From NCBI GenBank assembly GCA_036172095.1, contig JAVHSH010000033.1:1-28606 (forward strand): a stretch of DNA of 28,606 bases. Direction: 5' to 3'. This document shows, piece by piece, positions 1 to 6,944 of the stretch (position 1 is the stretch's first letter; every line of letters starts with the position of its first letter). Under the pieces are notes generated by a model. The model made no database searches and had not been told where the DNA came from. It was given only the letters and a program-made list of their open reading frames with translations. The position numbers were made by a program, and so were the translations under genes. The stretch is from JAKBEU01 sp036172095. GTDB lineage: Bacteria > Patescibacteriota > Microgenomatia > UBA1406 > GWC2-37-13.

Positions 1-684
1 AATAGCATTTCTGAAGAGATAAAATATCTGCGCAGATCTCTTATCCCTTCTTTGGTAAAGAACATTAAACAGAATGAAGGATTTGTTGAAAAAATAAAAC
101 TCTTTGAAGTTGCGAAAACGTATATTCCAAAGAAAACTGGACTACCTGAAGAGGAATTCATGTTGAGTATTGTCGTCAATACAAGTCTTGATTATTTAAA
201 ACAAATCATTTTTGGCTTATTTAAGGAATTAAATATTGAAATGAACACTGTACAGGTAAATGATAGCTGTCATCCTTTCTTTCTTAATACCGTAGAAGGG
301 CATATTCTTGTGGAAGATGTCGTATTCGGTTCATTTGGTCAAGTCAAACCGTCTTTATGTAGGAATATTGGAATTCAGGAAAAATCAGTTTTTGCTGCAG
401 AAATTTCATTCAAAGAACTCATGAGATCTGCACGAGTAATGCCACACTATAAATCGTTTAGTCAGTATGCACACATCACTCAAGATCTCTCTATAAAAAA
501 AATAGGATCATTTGCAGACATAAAAAAGAAGGTACTTAATGTATCTCCTTTGCTTGAATCGGTGACTTTTAAAGATAGTTATGAGGATATTATTACTCTC
601 CGACTTATATTCACGAACAAACTGCGCAATATTACAGAAGAAGAAGTAAGAAGCGAAATAGATACAATAAAAAAGGGACTCTAA
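1..684 (+). CDS. pheT: Phenylalanyl-tRNA synthetase beta subunit, C-terminal part (5' end outside window)
   Basis: The reading frame is open from base 1, so the gene begins outside the window; about 227 codons remain of a subunit that is usually near 800. The first residues contain LRRSLIPSL followed by a KLFEVAKTYIP segment, the pattern found at the end of the catalytic-like (B6/B7) core of PheT. The last ~95 residues form a ferredoxin-fold anticodon-binding (FDX-ACB) domain: a PHYKSFSQYAHITQDLSI stretch matches the usual Y-P-x-x-x-R-D-hydrophobic start and the frame ends with an acidic helix. In the alpha2-beta2 enzyme this subunit binds tRNA-Phe, and the FDX-ACB domain contacts the anticodon stem. 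The stop is TAA at 682-684. The next gene has its own promoter, so pheT is probably the end of its operon. The identification is firm; only the upstream extent is unknown. Confidence 0.9.
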   Translation, partial: NSISEEIKYLRRSLIPSLVKNIKQNEGFVEKIKLFEVAKTYIPKKTGLPEEEFMLSIVVNTSLDYLKQIIFGLFKELNIEMNTVQVNDSCHPFFLNTVEGHILVEDVVFGSFGQVKPSLCRNIGIQEKSVFAAEISFKELMRSARVMPHYKSFSQYAHITQDLSIKKIGSFADIKKKVLNVSPLLESVTFKDSYEDIITLRLIFTNKLRNITEEEVRSEIDTIKKGL

Positions 685-714
685 ATTTTAGATTAGCACG
701 CTAAATGGGGCTAT

Positions 715-743
715 TTGACAATACATACCCAATATGTTAATAT
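715..743 (+). promoter_or_regulatory. Sigma70-type promoter of the nagB-like gene, predicted leaderless
   Basis: TTGACA (715-720), a 17-bp spacer and TAATAT (738-743). The -10 ends 7 nt before the ATG at 751, so transcription should start at or within a base or two of the start codon. The TTG that opens the longest reading frame is itself part of the -35 box, so it cannot be the start codon of an mRNA made from this promoter. Confidence 0.7.
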
Positions 744-750
744 CACAAAC

Positions 751-1527
751 ATGGGTGCAGATGTTCCTGAAACATTTCGTCCCGAACTGAATAGAACGTT
801 TAAACCGGAGATCATTGTTTTACCTACTCCAGAGCAGGTAGATAGATATGCTGCAAAAACCTTCATAAACCAAGTGGTAACTAAACCGGATTCTACCCTT
901 ACACTCCCAACAGGAGGGACACAACTTGCCTGGTATAAACTTGTGAGAGAAACCCATGCTCAACTTGGTCTTGATTTTAGTGGGTTGACAGTGCGTAATC
1001 TTGATGAATACTGGCCACTGCCAAAATCAAGTCCTTTTAATTATTCATCATATATGAATCTGAACTTATTTGATTATGTGAATATCCCCCCCCATCAACG
1101 ACATATTCCAAACTCTGAGGCAGACGATCCATATGCTGAGGCGTCTCGTTATGAAGCTATTGTTTCCAGTCAACCTTCTGACTTAGCGATTCTTGGGATT
1201 GGGCCTGGGACAACATGTCACATGGGTTTTAATGAAAAAGGCACAAATTTTGATTCAAGAACTCATTATGGGCTTTTAGATGAACAAACACGCCAAGCTA
1301 ATGCTGGATTTTTTACCGGAGAACTTCCACCTGAAGGTGCGATTACGCAAGGAATAGGAAACATATTGGAATCCAAACATATCATATTGATCGCAAAAGG
1401 AGAGAGTAAGGCGTGGGGTATCCAAAGAGCATTAGAAGGTCTAATTGGTGTAGATGCACCAGCTTCTTTTTTCGACTTCATCCACATGTTACATTTCTCC
1501 TTGACAGCAAAGCTGCAAGTTTATTAA
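751..1527 (+). CDS. NagB-like sugar-phosphate isomerase/deaminase (divergent)
   Basis: A 258-residue protein of the glucosamine-6-phosphate deaminase / 6-phosphogluconolactonase superfamily, full length for NagB (~266). Seen: the phosphate loop LPTGGTQ near residue 55; NLDEYWPLP with the catalytic Asp at 85 (counterpart of E. coli D72); GFNE with Glu162, preceded by His157 (counterparts of E148 and H143); and the TRQANAGFF segment matching the TRVANSRFF region. In NagB the loop reads DGH, but here the segment is GPGTTCH, two residues longer and without the Asp that corresponds to D141. Known NagB converts glucosamine-6-P to fructose-6-P plus ammonia; the changed ring-opening loop means another sugar phosphate or another reaction is possible. 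I place the start at ATG 751, not the upstream TTG, because the promoter occupies 715-743. It heads a run of metabolic genes ending at 6944. Confidence 0.75.
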   Translation: MGADVPETFRPELNRTFKPEIIVLPTPEQVDRYAAKTFINQVVTKPDSTLTLPTGGTQLAWYKLVRETHAQLGLDFSGLTVRNLDEYWPLPKSSPFNYSSYMNLNLFDYVNIPPHQRHIPNSEADDPYAEASRYEAIVSSQPSDLAILGIGPGTTCHMGFNEKGTNFDSRTHYGLLDEQTRQANAGFFTGELPPEGAITQGIGNILESKHIILIAKGESKAWGIQRALEGLIGVDAPASFFDFIHMLHFSLTAKLQVY

Positions 1528-1573
1528 AAACTAGGCGTTAAGTTTATTATTAATTTAATTCGTATTATTTATT

Positions 1574-2914
1574 ATGAATAATTTGAAAAAATCCTATCTT
1601 GGTCAAGGTGATTTTGTATATAGACACGATCCAGTTCCAGTCTTTGTAAAGGCACATGGTTCAGTTATGGAAGACCAGGATGGCCACAGATACTTTTGTG
1701 CCGAAGCAGCAAATGGAACGACAAGTCTTGGGTTTGATAGCACAATTATTCATGATGCACTAAAAAAAATGGAGGGTATTCCATCTATCCCTTCATTTTG
1801 TGAAACTTCACTGCGCTTAAAAGTAAGTTCAAAATTAGGAAGTAAAATAGAAAGTATTACAGGTAAAGAAGGAAAGGTTGCATTTGAATTAGGAGGTGCA
1901 CAAGGAATGGAGTTGGCTCTTCGAATTGCGAAAGCAAATAATAAAAAATCCCAATTTGTTGTTTTTGAAGGAGGATATCACGGCCGTTCTATCTATACCG
2001 CACAATTAAGTGCGAGTCACAGATATAGAGCCGCAATGGGTGATTGGAGAGTTCCTGTTGTACGACTGCCGTACCCTGATTACGAGCAAAGCGGTTCATC
2101 ACTTAGCAAGACGGCATGGAAAAAACAATATATAGCATATATCAAGACACTCTTAGGTAGAGAAACCGGTGGAATGATTCGAAGAGGCGCAGAACAAGAT
2201 ATATGTGCGCTTATACTTGAACCGTTATTGAATGCAGGGGGAATTGTAAAACCCGACTTAGATCTTATAGATTTTTTGGTAACAGAATTTCGCAAAGCGG
2301 GAGCACTTATTATCGTTGATGAAGTATTTACTGGATTTTATAGAACCGGAAAGATGTTTGGATTCCAACACTACAGTTTTATCCCTGATATATTTGTCAT
2401 GTCAAAAGCCATCTCAAATGGAATTACGCCACTTAGTTGTGTGTGGGCTCAAGATCCACTTTTATTGCCATCACATTTTGCCCCAGGGAGTCACTCAGCA
2501 ACATTTATCAATCAACCACTTGGTCTCGCTATTGCAGAAACAGTGTTTGACAGATATGAATCTTGGAAAACAATCAATAGTGACCTCAAAAATTTGGAAA
2601 AATTTCTTAAATCGATGATTCAAGAAGTCGTGAAAACTTCTCCTCTCGTTATAAGTGGGTTTGCGCTGGGAGGGGTTGGACGTCTTCTTTTAAAGCAAGA
2701 TATTGCAGGAAAAATACTTGATATAGCAAGCACTATTGCTTGGAAAGACCCAGTTGGAGGAGTTCACGGTCTGATTCTAGCAAGCACAGGTATGGCGTCT
2801 AATGTTATTGCTTTTAACCCACCGCTTAAAATGAGTAAGGAAGATATGAGGATAATGCGTTTACTTCTACTAAAAACTTTTAAAAAGGCAAATTCTCAAC
2901 TATCAAATTCATGA
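1574..2914 (+). CDS. Class III (fold type I) PLP-dependent aminotransferase
   Basis: A 446-residue aminotransferase of the glutamate-1-semialdehyde aminomutase / omega-aminotransferase class. Motifs in order: ELGGAQGMELALRIAK (cofactor phosphate region), FEGGYHGRS (aromatic ring-stacking segment), LEPLLNAGG, IIVDEVFTGFYRTGK with Asp249 for the pyridine nitrogen, SKAISNG with the Schiff-base Lys278, and HSATFINQPLG, the conserved Thr region before the C-terminal domain. It probably transfers an amino group to a terminal aldehyde or keto group; the substrate cannot be read from sequence. A large central insert (roughly residues 165-205) is longer than in typical members. The ATG lies 5 nt after a TATTAT hexamer (1563-1568) with no convincing -35, so a local promoter is possible but weak. 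The following formyltransferase could acylate the amine made here. Class is certain, substrate unknown. Confidence 0.85.
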   Translation: MNNLKKSYLGQGDFVYRHDPVPVFVKAHGSVMEDQDGHRYFCAEAANGTTSLGFDSTIIHDALKKMEGIPSIPSFCETSLRLKVSSKLGSKIESITGKEGKVAFELGGAQGMELALRIAKANNKKSQFVVFEGGYHGRSIYTAQLSASHRYRAAMGDWRVPVVRLPYPDYEQSGSSLSKTAWKKQYIAYIKTLLGRETGGMIRRGAEQDICALILEPLLNAGGIVKPDLDLIDFLVTEFRKAGALIIVDEVFTGFYRTGKMFGFQHYSFIPDIFVMSKAISNGITPLSCVWAQDPLLLPSHFAPGSHSATFINQPLGLAIAETVFDRYESWKTINSDLKNLEKFLKSMIQEVVKTSPLVISGFALGGVGRLLLKQDIAGKILDIASTIAWKDPVGGVHGLILASTGMASNVIAFNPPLKMSKEDMRIMRLLLLKTFKKANSQLSNS

Positions 2915-2940
2915 ATATGAAATCCCCAATTTACATACCG

Positions 2941-2948
2941 AAGGAGGG
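2941..2948 (+). promoter_or_regulatory. Strong Shine-Dalgarno setting the formyltransferase start
   Basis: AAGGAGGG sits 7 nt before ATG 2956. It decides between this ATG and the one at 2911, which overlaps the aminotransferase stop: only the 2956 start puts the Rossmann-fold motif (MNVIVFASGGGGN) at the N terminus, as in PurN. It is the clearest ribosome-binding site in the window and contrasts with the leaderless starts elsewhere. Confidence 0.75.
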
Positions 2949-2955
2949 AAGACCG

Positions 2956-3579
2956 ATGAATGTGATTGTATTTGCAAGCGGTGGTGGGGGAAATCTAAAA
3001 GCGGTTATTGATCTCTCTATAAAACGACCAAGTCTTGTCAAAGTTGGTCTTGTTGTTACTGATAGACTAAGAATACCCGCGATAGATATTGCAAAATCCT
3101 ATGGCATTCCTGTTTTTGCATATGATTTTGAAAAGATATGTGGCGTTTGGGCACAGTGCAAAAAATCAAAACAGAAGGCCAAACAATATTCACAGTGTGC
3201 AGTATCTTTTCACAATAACATATTAAAAGAAATTAAAAAATTAGAAAGAAAACAAAAGGATATATTTGACATTGTTGTTTTATCCTATCATCGATGGGTT
3301 TTTGGTGATCTTCTTAATCATTTTAAAAATAGAATCATCAATCAACATGCCGCAGATCTTACTGTTATAAAAGAAGGTGTGAAAAAAGAAAGAAAATATA
3401 TTGGAATCAATCCAGTACTCTATGCTCTTGAAGCAGGTGAGAGAAAAACAAGAACCTCTACCTTTCTTGTTCAAAATGGCTACGACAATGGTGAGGTGCT
3501 CTGCCAAGGTCCATGGGTAAAATATACCGGTCCACTTCCTGCAACTAAGAAAAGTGCATATGACCATGAACTTGTTTAA
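2956..3579 (+). CDS. PurN-like formyltransferase, cut by an in-frame TAA
   Basis: A 207-residue product with the formyl_trans_N Rossmann fold. The N terminus VIVFASGGGGNLKAVID matches the PurN opening. The three catalytic positions of glycinamide ribonucleotide transformylase are present: Asn129 and His131 in the NQHAAD segment and Asp177 in YDNG. A lysine-rich insert (about residues 67-105) is not typical of PurN. The frame stops at TAA 3577-3579 inside the C-terminal helix region and then stays open in the same frame to 3750 with clearly homologous sequence. By family knowledge it moves a formyl group from 10-formyl-tetrahydrofolate to an amine; an amine made by the aminotransferase next door is the natural guess. 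Its place in a sugar/amine gene run, not a purine operon, argues against purine synthesis. It may be a recent nonsense mutant, a strain variant or a sequencing error. Confidence 0.75.
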   Translation: MNVIVFASGGGGNLKAVIDLSIKRPSLVKVGLVVTDRLRIPAIDIAKSYGIPVFAYDFEKICGVWAQCKKSKQKAKQYSQCAVSFHNNILKEIKKLERKQKDIFDIVVLSYHRWVFGDLLNHFKNRIINQHAADLTVIKEGVKKERKYIGINPVLYALEAGERKTRTSTFLVQNGYDNGEVLCQGPWVKYTGPLPATKKSAYDHELV

Positions 3580-3750
3580 AAGAAGGAAAGCGACTGGCCT
3601 TCTCTTACATTTGCAGTTGAAGGGATCGCGCAAGGATTTTTTTCAATATCACCTTTAGAACGCTATGTGGATGGATGTCAAACAGTTTTCTATAAAAATA
3701 AAAAACTCCTCTATGGAGGTGTTGATTTATCAATTAGTAATTTTAAATAA
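3580..3750 (+). pseudogene. C-terminal remainder of the PurN-like gene beyond the in-frame stop
   Basis: Directly after the TAA the same reading frame runs 56 more codons to a second TAA at 3748-3750. It reads KKESDWPSLTFAVEGIAQG and onward to YGGVDLSIS, which corresponds to the C-terminal helix and strand of PurN (family pattern: an acidic-His turn, then Pro and a helix of the AIRLVAEG type). One base change, CAA to TAA at 3577, would explain the break. No start codon with a ribosome-binding site is seen at the head of this piece, so independent translation is unlikely. Confidence 0.7.
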
Positions 3751-3755
3751 TATTT

Positions 3756-5519
3756 ATGTCTACAATAATGGTGAGTGGAGCAGATGCATTAGCTACATTA
3801 CTAAAAAAAGCCGGCGTAAAGCAAGCTTTTGCCTATCCGGGTACATCGGAACTAGCACTGTGTGAAAGCATTCTTAACTCTGGTACCATATCCCTGATAA
3901 ACGGAAGAGGCGATAAAGAAGCGGCTTTTATGGCTGCTGGCGGAAGCATTTTTACTCCCCTTAAGAGTGTAGCTATACTACATGGCGCACGTGGATCTAC
4001 GAATGCGGCTGGAGCAATTGCTGATGCACGAAGAAATGAAATGGGAACTCTTTTTATTGTTGGACTACCTTCAACCTCTTCAACTCCATTTCTTCCACCA
4101 CATGGTGAGAAGAATCTTATAGAACATATTGGTGCATTTGCTAAATGTAATTTCGATTTTGTTCAAGCACCTAAAGAATCAGACACACCAGAAGAAAGAG
4201 AACAAAAAGTATACAGTTTTATACACATGATCCTAGATAGTATTAAGGCAAGTACCTCAGTTCCTTACGGGCCAGTTATACTTGGAGTCCCTCAGGATTG
4301 TGCAGAAAAAAAATGGATACCAAAAGATATATTAGACAAATACGAAATACAATCGGAAACAATAGAAATTTCAAAATTGGAAATAGAGAAAATAGCAGGG
4401 TTAATTAATGAAAAGAAAAATCCCCTTATACTTATCGATGACCCATATTTGAAGGTAAAAAATGCAAAACAGATACTATTGAAGTTGGCCGATAAACTTG
4501 CTTGCCCAATACTACAGGTAAATTATACACGTGGGCCGATGTTGTTCGAACAAGTTCAGAGCGAACAAAACCCATACTTTGCAGGACTTTATAATCTTTC
4601 TTCTGAAGAACATATTCATCTTATGGAGGGTGCTGATATTCTTATAACTCTCAATGATAGAAACGCATATGAGCGAGTTGTTGGGAAATTACCGTCATGT
4701 CAAAAAGTGGTTATTACCACCAATCTTGAGATGACAAAAAAGAATAACTACCTAAATGAAAATGATATCGCAGTTCAGGGGGATATTTCAGAAATCCTTA
4801 TTGGTCTGACGGATTTACTTGTGGACAGAAAAAATAAAGTTGAGATGAAAAAAAAATGCTCCTCAATAAGGGAGTCGATTGAAGTGAAATGCTTAATTAA
4901 TCCAAAATATTCGTATTTAAGAGGACAAATGGCTAAGGATTTTGCATGTGCATTTGAGCAAGTGGAACAACCCGTCTTAGTTGATGATAGTCAGATGTTT
5001 GGTGGAGTTTTGGCAAAGAGTTATTCACTATTTCCGCATAAATTGCGAGTATTTGGAGATCATGGGGCGTTTGTCGGAGGAGGGTTATCTCTTGCAACAG
5101 GAATTGCCAGATGTAATAGCTCTGTTATGGTTTTTTGCACATTGGGTGATCAAGCATTTACAAACGCTATTCAAGGTCTTGTTTCTTCAGTACAGGAAAA
5201 TACACATATTATTTATATTGTGTGTAACAACGGAAAGAGCGTTTCTCTTCTTAAACAAATAAAGTCTCAAGATCCTGGTGCTTTTGCAAATGGAACTCAT
5301 CCATTTCTTCATAATCCACCGATACAGTATCACACCTTAGCAAAAAGTCTAGGGCTTTCGTCATTCTATCTAGATAAAAAGGCCCTTGAAAATGGAGGAA
5401 TGCAGAAAGCATTATTGGCTGGAATTAATAATAGTGGTCCAACACTTATTGAGTTTGAAGCGCCCGAAGATGAAGATGCTTGGATTGGAGTTTGGGCTAC
5501 GAAAGGAAATGAAAAATAA
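3756..5519 (+). CDS. Thiamine diphosphate-dependent enzyme (acetolactate synthase / benzoylformate decarboxylase superfamily)
   Basis: A 587-residue protein with the three-domain ThDP layout. The PYR domain (1 to ~175) has FAYPGTSE and Glu55 in GRGDKEAAFMAAG, the Glu that activates the thiazolium ring in this family. A middle domain (~200-345) follows, then the PP domain (~395-575), with the Mg/diphosphate motif as GDQ (464-466) and, 26 residues on, NN (491-492). The usual third Gly of GDG is Gln, so the motif is slightly altered but its metal-binding Asp and Asn remain. The YPGT opening also recalls indolepyruvate oxidoreductase alpha subunits, yet there are no ferredoxin cysteine motifs. 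Likely chemistry is decarboxylation of a 2-oxo acid or carboligation; the substrate is unknown. It starts 5 nt after the formyltransferase frame ends and is 2 nt from the kinase-like gene, so it belongs to the same operon. Confidence 0.8.
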   Translation: MSTIMVSGADALATLLKKAGVKQAFAYPGTSELALCESILNSGTISLINGRGDKEAAFMAAGGSIFTPLKSVAILHGARGSTNAAGAIADARRNEMGTLFIVGLPSTSSTPFLPPHGEKNLIEHIGAFAKCNFDFVQAPKESDTPEEREQKVYSFIHMILDSIKASTSVPYGPVILGVPQDCAEKKWIPKDILDKYEIQSETIEISKLEIEKIAGLINEKKNPLILIDDPYLKVKNAKQILLKLADKLACPILQVNYTRGPMLFEQVQSEQNPYFAGLYNLSSEEHIHLMEGADILITLNDRNAYERVVGKLPSCQKVVITTNLEMTKKNNYLNENDIAVQGDISEILIGLTDLLVDRKNKVEMKKKCSSIRESIEVKCLINPKYSYLRGQMAKDFACAFEQVEQPVLVDDSQMFGGVLAKSYSLFPHKLRVFGDHGAFVGGGLSLATGIARCNSSVMVFCTLGDQAFTNAIQGLVSSVQENTHIIYIVCNNGKSVSLLKQIKSQDPGAFANGTHPFLHNPPIQYHTLAKSLGLSSFYLDKKALENGGMQKALLAGINNSGPTLIEFEAPEDEDAWIGVWATKGNEK

Positions 5520-5521
5520 CT

Positions 5522-6295
5522 ATGAGTATTTGTGAAAGACCAGTCACACAGAATCAGCCTTCAATACTTGAAGGGGCACTCAATGTCAATGTACTTGCCC
5601 CAGGATCAATGATACTTGGTGTACCAAGGCGTGTTTTACATAGATTTCCTAAGGAGAATGCAACTATTATGAAGTCAATAGCACATGAGTATCATGAAAT
5701 TGGCTTTACTCAAGCAGGAGGACGATTTAGAAGAAGATCACAAGGGGATCAGGTACGTTTTACGAGTCGATGTGCTGAATTGGGTTTGAGCGTGCTTCCA
5801 CCTTTAGCAGATGAAAGCAATCATGTAGAGAATATTTTTTTAGAAAATGCAGAAACAATGGATGTATTTCTTACTCATGCTACCGAAGAAGAAACAGCCT
5901 TGTTTACCCATAATTTATATATGGATATGTACAAAGCACATAGTGAAGGAGTTGTGTATGGAGATAGATGGTCTGAGAATATTTTAATAACTCCAAAAGG
6001 AAACATCGTTAATATTGATTTTGACATAGAAATTTTTGGGTCATATGCTATAGAATTTGAGGCAGCACAGGTTGCATACTACATACTAGCTGGAGCAAAA
6101 TCAAAAGTTATTCCACAACTAGCTAAGCTTTTAAGCGTTCCTTATGCAAATTTGGATTTAAGATATATTGAAGCATTTTTAAGAGGCCATGCAAAACATT
6201 TTGACTCAAATAAAAAATATGGTAACCTCAAAGAGGAGGTTAACGTTTTAGTAGAGCTTATGCATAAAGAATATGAATCTTATAGAAGAGGTTAA
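5522..6295 (+). CDS. Small-molecule or Bud32/RIO-like kinase-fold protein
   Basis: A 257-residue protein with a recognisable kinase catalytic core. Residues 145-156 read VYGDRWSENILI, equivalent to the HGD-x4-N catalytic loop of Bud32, RIO, Kdo and aminoglycoside-type kinases, with Asp148 and Asn153. Residues 164-168 read NIDFD, equivalent to the DFG metal site. The usual His before Gly-Asp is Tyr146. No clear glycine-rich loop is visible in the N-terminal half; the lobe is short and rich in Arg (RFRRRS near 68-73). It could phosphorylate a sugar or amine made by the neighbouring enzymes, or be a Bud32-like protein kinase; Bud32 usually travels with tRNA t6A genes, which are absent here, so I favour a small-molecule substrate. 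It is spaced 2 nt from the ThDP gene and overlaps the HAD gene by 23 nt. Confidence 0.6.
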   Translation: MSICERPVTQNQPSILEGALNVNVLAPGSMILGVPRRVLHRFPKENATIMKSIAHEYHEIGFTQAGGRFRRRSQGDQVRFTSRCAELGLSVLPPLADESNHVENIFLENAETMDVFLTHATEEETALFTHNLYMDMYKAHSEGVVYGDRWSENILITPKGNIVNIDFDIEIFGSYAIEFEAAQVAYYILAGAKSKVIPQLAKLLSVPYANLDLRYIEAFLRGHAKHFDSNKKYGNLKEEVNVLVELMHKEYESYRRG

Positions 6296-6944
6296 TAAAA
6301 GAAAAGTTGCCATCTTTGATTTTGATGGGCTCATGGTAAATAGTGAGCAGGTAATTTTTACCGCTTTACAAAAACTATTTGCAAAATATAATGTCAATCT
6401 TACGTGGAATTATTTTGCCAATCATATAGGAATACCTGTATCAGATGCGCTTCCTCAGTTTTATAATGATCATCCAATTGCATTGTCGTATGATGATTTT
6501 CTTATTCAAAGAAATCAGGTGATAAAAGATGAAATGCAAAATAGTCTAAGACTTATGCCTGGTTTAACATCTCTCATCACAAGACTAAAACAGAAGGATT
6601 TTATACTTGCGATAGGAACATCTGCAAAAAGGAAATATCTTGAGGATATATTACACAAATATCATCTCTATGACTTTTTTGCACATATCGTCACTATTGA
6701 TGAAGTAAAACGAGGAAAGCCATACCCAGATCTGTTTCTTGCTGTTCTCAAACAAACAAGTTTTGCTCATCAAGATGCGTTTATCTTAGAAGATTCTCCA
6801 AGTGGGATTCAAGCAGCAAAAGCTGCGGGCATTATGAGTATTGCGATCCCAGCACCAATGGTTAATCTATCCCATTTTTCTGATGCGACATTTATTGTCA
6901 GCAGTTTAGAATCACTAGTGAAGTCCTTCGATAAAGCAAGCTAA
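6273..6944 (+). CDS. HAD-superfamily phosphatase/phosphomutase (beta-phosphoglucomutase-like)
   Basis: A 223-residue subfamily IA HAD hydrolase with an alpha-helical cap after motif I. Motif I is DFDGLMVNSE with the nucleophile Asp16 and acid/base Asp18; motif II is GTSAKRK; the motif III lysine lies in GKPYPD; motif IV is LEDSPSGIQAA. The organisation matches beta-phosphoglucomutase, 2-deoxyglucose-6-phosphatase and pseudouridine/riboflavin phosphatases. It would remove or move a phosphate on a small sugar-like molecule, which fits a last step of the run that began with the NagB-like gene. The start ATG lies inside the kinase-like gene (23-nt overlap), suggesting translational coupling. Its last 30 nt overlap the 3' end of the convergent Cof-type HAD gene. 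Confidence 0.85.
   Translation: MNLIEEVNKRKVAIFDFDGLMVNSEQVIFTALQKLFAKYNVNLTWNYFANHIGIPVSDALPQFYNDHPIALSYDDFLIQRNQVIKDEMQNSLRLMPGLTSLITRLKQKDFILAIGTSAKRKYLEDILHKYHLYDFFAHIVTIDEVKRGKPYPDLFLAVLKQTSFAHQDAFILEDSPSGIQAAKAAGIMSIAIPAPMVNLSHFSDATFIVSSLESLVKSFDKAS

Noticed and set aside
1501..1529. TTGACA (1501-1506) with TTAAAA (1524-1529) as a promoter for the aminotransferase
   Set aside because: The -35 is perfect and spacing is 17 bp, but it is inside coding sequence and the -10 matches only three of six positions. Left as a weak possibility.
3577..3579. TAA recoding (a reassigned stop codon) to explain the interrupted formyltransferase
   Set aside because: TAA ends pheT, the nagB-like gene, rpmF, rpsP and others at natural protein ends, so it works as a stop here. 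A point mutation or sequence error is simpler. TGA reassignment known in some CPR lineages is also not indicated: TGA ends the mreB-like gene and forms the ATGA overlaps.
3280..3633. 117-codon minus-strand frame opposite the formyltransferase
   Set aside because: It has no start signal or recognisable protein features, and the opposite strand encodes a clear protein family. It is a shadow frame, as are the other long antisense frames inside recG, pilB and the PBP gene.
3716..3721. GGAGGT as the ribosome-binding site of the ThDP gene
   Set aside because: It lies 34 nt before ATG 3756, too far, and it encodes Gly-Gly in the conserved tail of the formyltransferase frame.
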